Assembly (NCBI RefSeq): GCF_018873765.1
Contig: NC_057924.1
Location: 7,812,001-7,876,000 of the forward strand
Direction: 5' to 3'
DNA: 64,000 nucleotides
Source: Telopea speciosissima
Lineage: Eukaryota; Streptophyta; Magnoliopsida; Proteales; Proteaceae
Shown here: piece after piece, positions 58,746 to 64,000 of the stretch
Numbering within the stretch: the stretch's first letter is position 1
Layout: every line of letters begins with the position of its first letter
The notes under the pieces: model-generated
What the model was told of the DNA's origin: nothing
The model's database searches: none
The model's input: only the letters and a program-made list of their open reading frames with translations
Translations under genes and position numbers: made by a program

Positions 58746-60327
58746 TATTTCTGGTTCTCTTCCTCTGCAATATGCAAAGCTTGTTGGTTAAGGTATCAAT
58801 CATGCAACCTGCAAGAAGTTTGAAACGGTCATTTTCTGTATAGCATGACCTGCTCAGAACTTCCTCCTCTCTCATTTAAAAGTATAGCATCGGGAAATAT
58901 AAATGAAAGTGAAAATGAAAAAAAAAGGACAGGAAAATAAAAATGGTTTCTCTATGTGATAATCTGTATTAGCTTAAGTTTGGTAGAAGGAATTCAATAA
59001 TTCCATCTTTCCAAATGGATGAGGCTTTCACCAGACTATTTTATTTTCTATTTTCTTTTCCCGTTTCTCGCTGGAAGTTGCTTCAGATGTTATCATTTTG
59101 CTGAGTGTAGAGTTTGCAATGTTTTTTTGTTCCCTACCCTGATGCTCCCAATGTCAATGTTTCTCCAAGTTGCTAGGGCAGGAGAAATTTTTGGACTCAT
59201 TCCTTGTGAAACTTTCAGAAATGTGGTCAATTATACACGCTGACCCTCCTGTAAGTAATAAAATAATGATTCATTCTTTGCAGGGTGGTTAGAGGGTGAG
59301 ATTTATTTGCAGTCTGTACAAAATTCATAGCTTTCTAGATTCTCACTAAATTTCTGTATCTACTTGAGCTGCCATTTCATTGTTAGTTCTCTTAACTTGG
59401 AACCCATACTAGCAACAAATGACTTAAAGTTCGTTATGCTGCTTTCCTGTATCTGAGAGTAATTTGCATTACCTTTTATCTATTAATTCAACCATACATT
59501 TCTACGTTACAAATGCTCATCCTTTCTCTAATGTGTAGGGTTTGAAAGTCCATTTGTGAATCTCAGCAATCCAGCAGTGATATCTGAAGAGGAAATTCTC
59601 TAATTTATTTTTTATTGTTTTAAACACAATGAGACATGCTATCCCTATTATTAAAGAATAGTAAAGTCGAAACTTCCAATTTTGCAACAATTGTGGAGTT
59701 TTGGTAGATAGGAGAGTATAGGTGCTGATAGAGTGCCGTAATGAAATTTGACCTAAATTATCCTCCATTCTTAGTCCTCCTCAACTTGTTCCATAAAAGT
59801 TGCAATGGAGGACTTGTCAATAGAGCAAGAAAAGGTCTTACTCTTCAGTTATCATAAGCTTTAGTCAAAGAATTCGCAAACTGATAAGATGAAAAACTGG
59901 AGGGATACAAACCACTGTAGATTAAAGAGTGTACCAACCAAAGAAGTAAGCTTTGTCAGTATATCGTCTTAAATATTACGTGATAGTGTTTCTATGTTCC
60001 TATTCACAAGAATAATTTTTTCCATTTCAAAGTTTCATGGTAAGGAAACACTCCTTTTACCTATATTTTTAATAATAAATTCCATTTCTACCAATATCAA
60101 AACAACAAAGAAAGGATTTCTTTGGGGCAGGGGTTCACAATATTGGATCAAGTAATTCATCTTCTGAAGAGAATTTTCATGAAAATAACCGTGCCAACTG
60201 GAATTATAAAAGTTCCTTTCTCAAGGGGACCAATAAGGGATAACTAAGGAAGAGGTTTTAGTGAAAGATGGATGAATCACTATGCCCCAGGCAGAGAGAC
60301 GGAAAACATAATGGGAAGTGGCTTTTT
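58746..60327. other. 3' flank of the CONSTANS-like gene, no gene
   Basis: Likely 3' UTR followed by AT-rich non-coding sequence. No open exon was recognised on either strand. Confidence 0.5.
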
Positions 60328-60670
60328 TGTACAACTCTGTCTGGTTGCAAGTAGAAAGAAGGGAAGGGAAGTGAAATCAGTTTTGAAAAGAAAACGGAAA
60401 GTTCTGTAATCATGATTGTGTAACCTACCCAAAACTCTTACCATATTTGGTAATCATACTTTTCAGATGTAATCTTTATTTTACTTTTCAAATAAAAGAG
60501 ATTTGGTTGCAAAGTAATGTAAAATTTAATAACCAAATTTGGAATGTTTTGGAGTTAGTTACACAATCATTTGAGGTCTTGATTGGTTGATTGCAAAAAT
60601 TTCCACTTGAATATTGATATGGTTTGACTTCCCTTACCTTTATTTCCCTTGCAACCAGACGGAGCCTACA
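60328..60670. mobile_element. Foldback MITE, family A
   Basis: Inverted ends: left TGTACAACTCTGTCTGGTTG, right in reverse TGTAGGCTCCGTCTGGTTG, both continuing CAAG and then a GGGAAG tract; the ACACAATCAT/ATGATTGTGT block is mirrored inside. The interior is AT-rich without reading frames. Same family as 4511-5033, without its internal tandem repeat. Confidence 0.78.
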
Positions 60671-60989
60671 GGTGTGGGACTGGTGTTGTTGGTTATGCGA
60701 GCCTGCTGGGTTTTTCCTAACTCCCTCTTGGAAATGACAGTAGACTTGGATGGGTGTTGATGGGAGGCGAGGGCTACTGTTGTGTAAAAACTAATTCCGT
60801 TTTGCAATCTGCTGGAGCATTGGGGGGGAGAGAAATTCGTGCACTTTTGAAGCAAAAAGAAGAGGAAGCATGTTTGTGGCTATAATTCAATGAGATTGAT
60901 GTCTAGCTGGTGTTCAATAATTTTGGATTTTTGGTAGTTTAATACTTTCAGATTTTGGGAAGAGTGGGGTAATTATGTAAATGGGTGGG

Positions 60990-61264
60990 TTCATTTTCTG
61001 GTTTAGCCTTTGCAGTCTACATGTAAAGGGGTGAGATAGTTTTTTGTGGAATGTCCTTTGTGGATTGATCCTTTTGTACAGCATCCTGTGTGTACAGGTT
61101 TCTCTTTTTGAAAATATTATTAATACAGAGTACCATTCATTTTCTGGTTTAGCCTTTTCGGTGCACATGTAAAGGGGTGAGATGGTTTTTTTGGTGGATT
61201 GATCCTTTTGTACAGCATCCTGTGTCTACAGGTTTCTCTTTTTGAAAATATTATTAATACAGAT
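60990..61264. repeat. Tandem duplication of ~140 bp
   Basis: TTCATTTTCTGGTTTAGCCTTT begins copies at 60991 and 61136; both contain ACATGTAAAGGGGTGAGAT, GATCCTTTTGTACAGCATCC and TTTTTGAAAATATTATTAAT. The second copy has a short internal deletion. Confidence 0.93.
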
Positions 61265-61788
61265 GCTGATACTCTTAAATTTTCAGAGAGAGAGAGAGAG
61301 AGAGAGAACACATTGACATTCTCTTAAATAATAATAATTTTATTTTTATGTTAGTAATAGTAACAATAACAACAATAATTATAGATGCTGGACTTGTCTA
61401 GAAAATGAAAAATTGCAGCTCATTGTTTCATAAACCTCATCTTTGAAAATTCATTGTCTCCATCTGGTTCTTGTCAAATATGCTTATATAACCTCTATTA
61501 ACTCGTCACAAATTTAACTGGTGGAAATTAAATACTTGATTTCAGAAAATTTTCTAGAAGACTCTTTTAGTGCAAGTGCAGCTTTTGACATTTCAATTGA
61601 TGTTTTATTGCTAGTGCAGTTTTAAAAACATTCTTACGTTTCTCCTAATGCAGAGGAGCAACTAGTTTAATTTTCGTATCCTGTTAATTTTACATATACT
61701 GCTCATATATGTCAAGAGATTCTCTTAGCTGATCACCTGTTAATTTTATACATTATTGTTGTGATTTGGGGCATGATGACTTGTCAAT
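61265..61788. other. Intergenic sequence, no gene seen
   Basis: GA microsatellite at 61286-61307 and ATA-rich runs at 61328-61380; no open exon. Confidence 0.5.
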
Positions 61789-62439
61789 TGACAGAGGCCT
61801 AGGCTTTATTTATAATAGAATAGAATAGGTACAAGTACAGGACAATTCTACCCTTATACCCATGCATAGATATCTGATTACCCAAAAAACGGCCTGCCAA
61901 TGACTGCAGGACACGTGGCATGGGCCCCACTACATAAGGCCACAGCATGAGAAGGCGACGGGTGGAGGCAACAGAGGACCCACAATTTCCTTGCAGGTCA
62001 AGAATGTCCCATCGGTGCATGATCAGGGGACAGTTGAAGTAAACCATCACGTCATGGCCCTAGTACAAGCGGGTGTCAACAAGCGTCATCCTCTAACTAT
62101 GGGACACATTCCCCGAATCAGGGTGGAAATCACCTCCCACTCTGCCACATGCATGGGAACACATAAACATCAAAGATTCCAGCCTCCACAAGGACTCAGC
62201 CAACCGCTCGATAACCCTCCAAGTATAAATAGGTAAAGGGGTACCTAGGTAACTATCTGACAACTCACTTACTCTTATTACTCTCTCCATACCCCCTCTA
62301 CTAAATTCTATCTGTGCACCGGATTGACTTAGGCATCGAAAAGTCCTCCCTCGGAGTCCGCTCCGAGTCTCTTCAGTGTCTGTTTTGCCTTTACAGAGCG
62401 TCCACGTCATCAGACGGTATTCCAACGGCAACAATATCA
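61789..62439 (-). mobile_element. 3' LTR of a copia-type element, minus orientation
   Basis: Lies directly after (in element sense) the copia RNase H remnant. On the minus strand it can be read from TGATATTGTTGCCG (62439) to CTCTGTCA (61789), TG...CA ends, about 650 bp, with a TATTTATA box near 62225. The ends are inferred because the matching 5' LTR is not in the window. Confidence 0.6.
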
Positions 62440-63565
62440 AACATGCCCAACTTGCATACAATTGGATGAAAAACCCTACTACTAAAACCCTTAGTAAAAA
62501 CATCAACTAACTGATTACCAGACTTAACGAAAAGAACAAAACTAACACCTGCTCTAACTTTTCTTTGATGAAATGGCTATCAATCTCTACATGCTTCATC
62601 TAATCATGTTGAAAAAGGTTATGAGCTATACTGATGGCTGATTTACTATCACAATATAGCATCATAGGGAGGTGAACTGCAACACCGAGATCTTGGAGAA
62701 GATTCTAAAGCCACAACAACTCACAAATACCTTGGGCCATAGCATGAATTTCTGCTTCAGTACTTGATTGAGCAACTCCAGGTTGCTTCTTGCTATGCCA
62801 AGTAACAAGGTTACCACCAACAAAGTTAAAATAATCGGATGTGAACTGCTTGGTCATCAAGAGAACCAAGTCTAATCAGCATCAGTAAAAGCTTCTACAT
62901 GCATGTCACCATGGGAAGAAAAAAGTACACCTTTCCTTGAAGCTAACTTCAAATAATGAAGGATTCAAAAGACAGCTTCTAAATGTGTAGAATAGGGATC
63001 ATACATATATTGGCTGACCAAGCTTACAACATAAGCAATGTTTGGCCGAGTATGTGAAAGATAAATCAACCTCCCAACCAATCTCTGAAATCGGCCTTTA
63101 TCAACCTGCTCACCATCCGTACTCTTGAGATGAGCATTAGCCTCAAGAGGTGTATCTGTAGGTTTGCAGCCTAACATCCCAGTTTCTGATATAAGATCAA
63201 GGGTATACTTCATTACTTCATTTGAGACAAGAAGATACCACAAGTGGAGCGAGCAACCTCTATACCATGGAAATACCGAAGCTTTTCCAGATCTGTAATC
63301 TCAAATTCCTTTCCCAAATAGGCCTTCAGATGAGATATTTCAGTAGGATCACTTCCAGTGACAACAATATCATCAACATATACAATAAGAATAGTATGTG
63401 ATCACCTGATTTTTTGATAAACAGTGTAGGATCAACATTTCTTTGCTTGTATCCAACGGAAATCATAGCCTTGTGGAAACAGCCAAACCAAGTCCTGGCA
63501 AACTGCGTCAGTCCATACAATGCCCGCTTCAACTTGCAAACCTTTCTTTGTGTTTCCTTGGAAGA
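62440..63565 (-). pseudogene. Copia-type pol remnant (reverse transcriptase and RNase H)
   Basis: On the minus strand in order: KVCKLKRALYGLTQFARTWF, then after a frameshift the intact catalytic YVDD (63380-63369), the connection region with GCKPTDTPLE and RLVGRLIYLSHTRPNIAYVV, and the RNase H motif TWHSKKQPGVAQSSTEAE with LLYCDSKSAISIAHN-type sequence and in-frame stops. This order is that of Ty1/copia pol. The similarity stops near 63565, so gag, protease, integrase and the first part of the reverse transcriptase are missing. Inactive. Confidence 0.9.
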
Positions 63566-64000
63566 AAATGTTGAACTTTGGCATTCTTCAATGTGTTAGA
63601 GATGTATATGTTGTCATTGTTGGCAATAGTACATTGGTGTTGACGTTGGTATGTGTGGGAAGTGTTTCAGATAGTGTTGGAGGTGTTCCTGATACTTTCG
63701 AGGTGATTCTTCTTGTGCACAGTGAGTTTGGTGTGTTTTTATGACCTAGGGGCATTGTCATAATTTTCCCATGGCCTTGGTATGTTTGTGGCATGTCTGG
63801 AAAGCCCAAGGCATGTTTCGTTAAATTGCATGGTCAATATGTGGTGGTGATGACCTAGTTGATGTGTGGTGTTTTTTGAAATAATGGTAATATGTTTAAT
63901 GGAGAGTTTTGTGTGCTTATAAGTGTGTGGGGCCCACTAGGGGCTTGGTGGCCCGATGACATGGCATTGAAGTGGCTAGTTTCATGGTGTGAGGTGGCAA
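63566..64000. other. Unassigned sequence at right edge
   Basis: After the copia similarity breaks, the sequence is GT-rich on the plus strand with no recognised exon. A TATGACCTAGGGGCATTGTC phrase resembles LTR-type sequence but cannot be assigned. Confidence 0.35.

Noticed and set aside
1-64000. A gene cluster or novel multi-gene system
   Set aside because: The six genes belong to unrelated pathways (autophagy, cell cycle, peroxisome, chromatin, cell wall, light/flowering) and share no orientation or regulatory pattern.

Overview
This is nuclear DNA from a flowering plant, most likely a eudicot. The genes are interrupted by AT-rich, GT-AG introns, and the gaps and introns carry plant transposable elements (copia LTR elements, RTE- and L1-type LINEs, foldback MITEs, a miniature LTR element) and dispersed plant repeats. 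The spliced products match plant protein families over nearly their whole length. Nothing here is bacterial or viral; there is no operon, CRISPR array or replication origin.

Six protein-coding genes could be rebuilt exon by exon, with all splice phases closing. (1) 152-3877 (+): the C-terminal ~817 residues of an autophagy ATG18 of the BCAS3-domain class (f/g/h type); its 5' part lies left of the window. (2) 11705-14928 (+): a U/P-type cyclin, two exons. (3) 19319-25460 (+): the peroxisome biogenesis factor PEX22, eight exons. (4) 27550-41732 (-): the SET-domain methyltransferase ATXR2, fifteen exons over 14 kb. (5) 47567-51177 (+): GAUT12/IRX8, a Golgi glycosyltransferase of secondary-wall xylan and pectin, six exons. 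(6) 54527-58745 (+): a CONSTANS-like double B-box/CCT protein of the COL9/COL10 type, four exons. They do not form a pathway; this is an ordinary stretch of euchromatin with unrelated housekeeping and developmental genes. PEX22 and ATXR2 are convergent (tail to tail, 2.1 kb apart); ATXR2 and GAUT12 are divergent (5.8 kb apart).

The gaps and long introns hold mostly transposon debris. The most striking item is a head-to-head pair of related non-coding LTR elements in ATXR2 intron 4 (about 34985-39896), whose outer ~1.5 kb arms are inverted copies, so the ATXR2 pre-mRNA could fold into a very long hairpin. Others are a complete ~334-bp miniature LTR element in the last COL intron, two members of a foldback MITE family with perfect 9-bp target duplications, a decayed plastid trnI-CAU copy, the 3' part of an RTE LINE in PEX22 and the 5' part of another at 44.6-45.7 kb, and a degenerate copia element on the minus strand at the right edge.

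I found no previously undescribed coding system. The observations worth a second look concern gene structure (a two-codon upstream ORF abutting the cyclin start, a tandem repeat just after the ATXR2 stop) and the unusual transposon arrangements.
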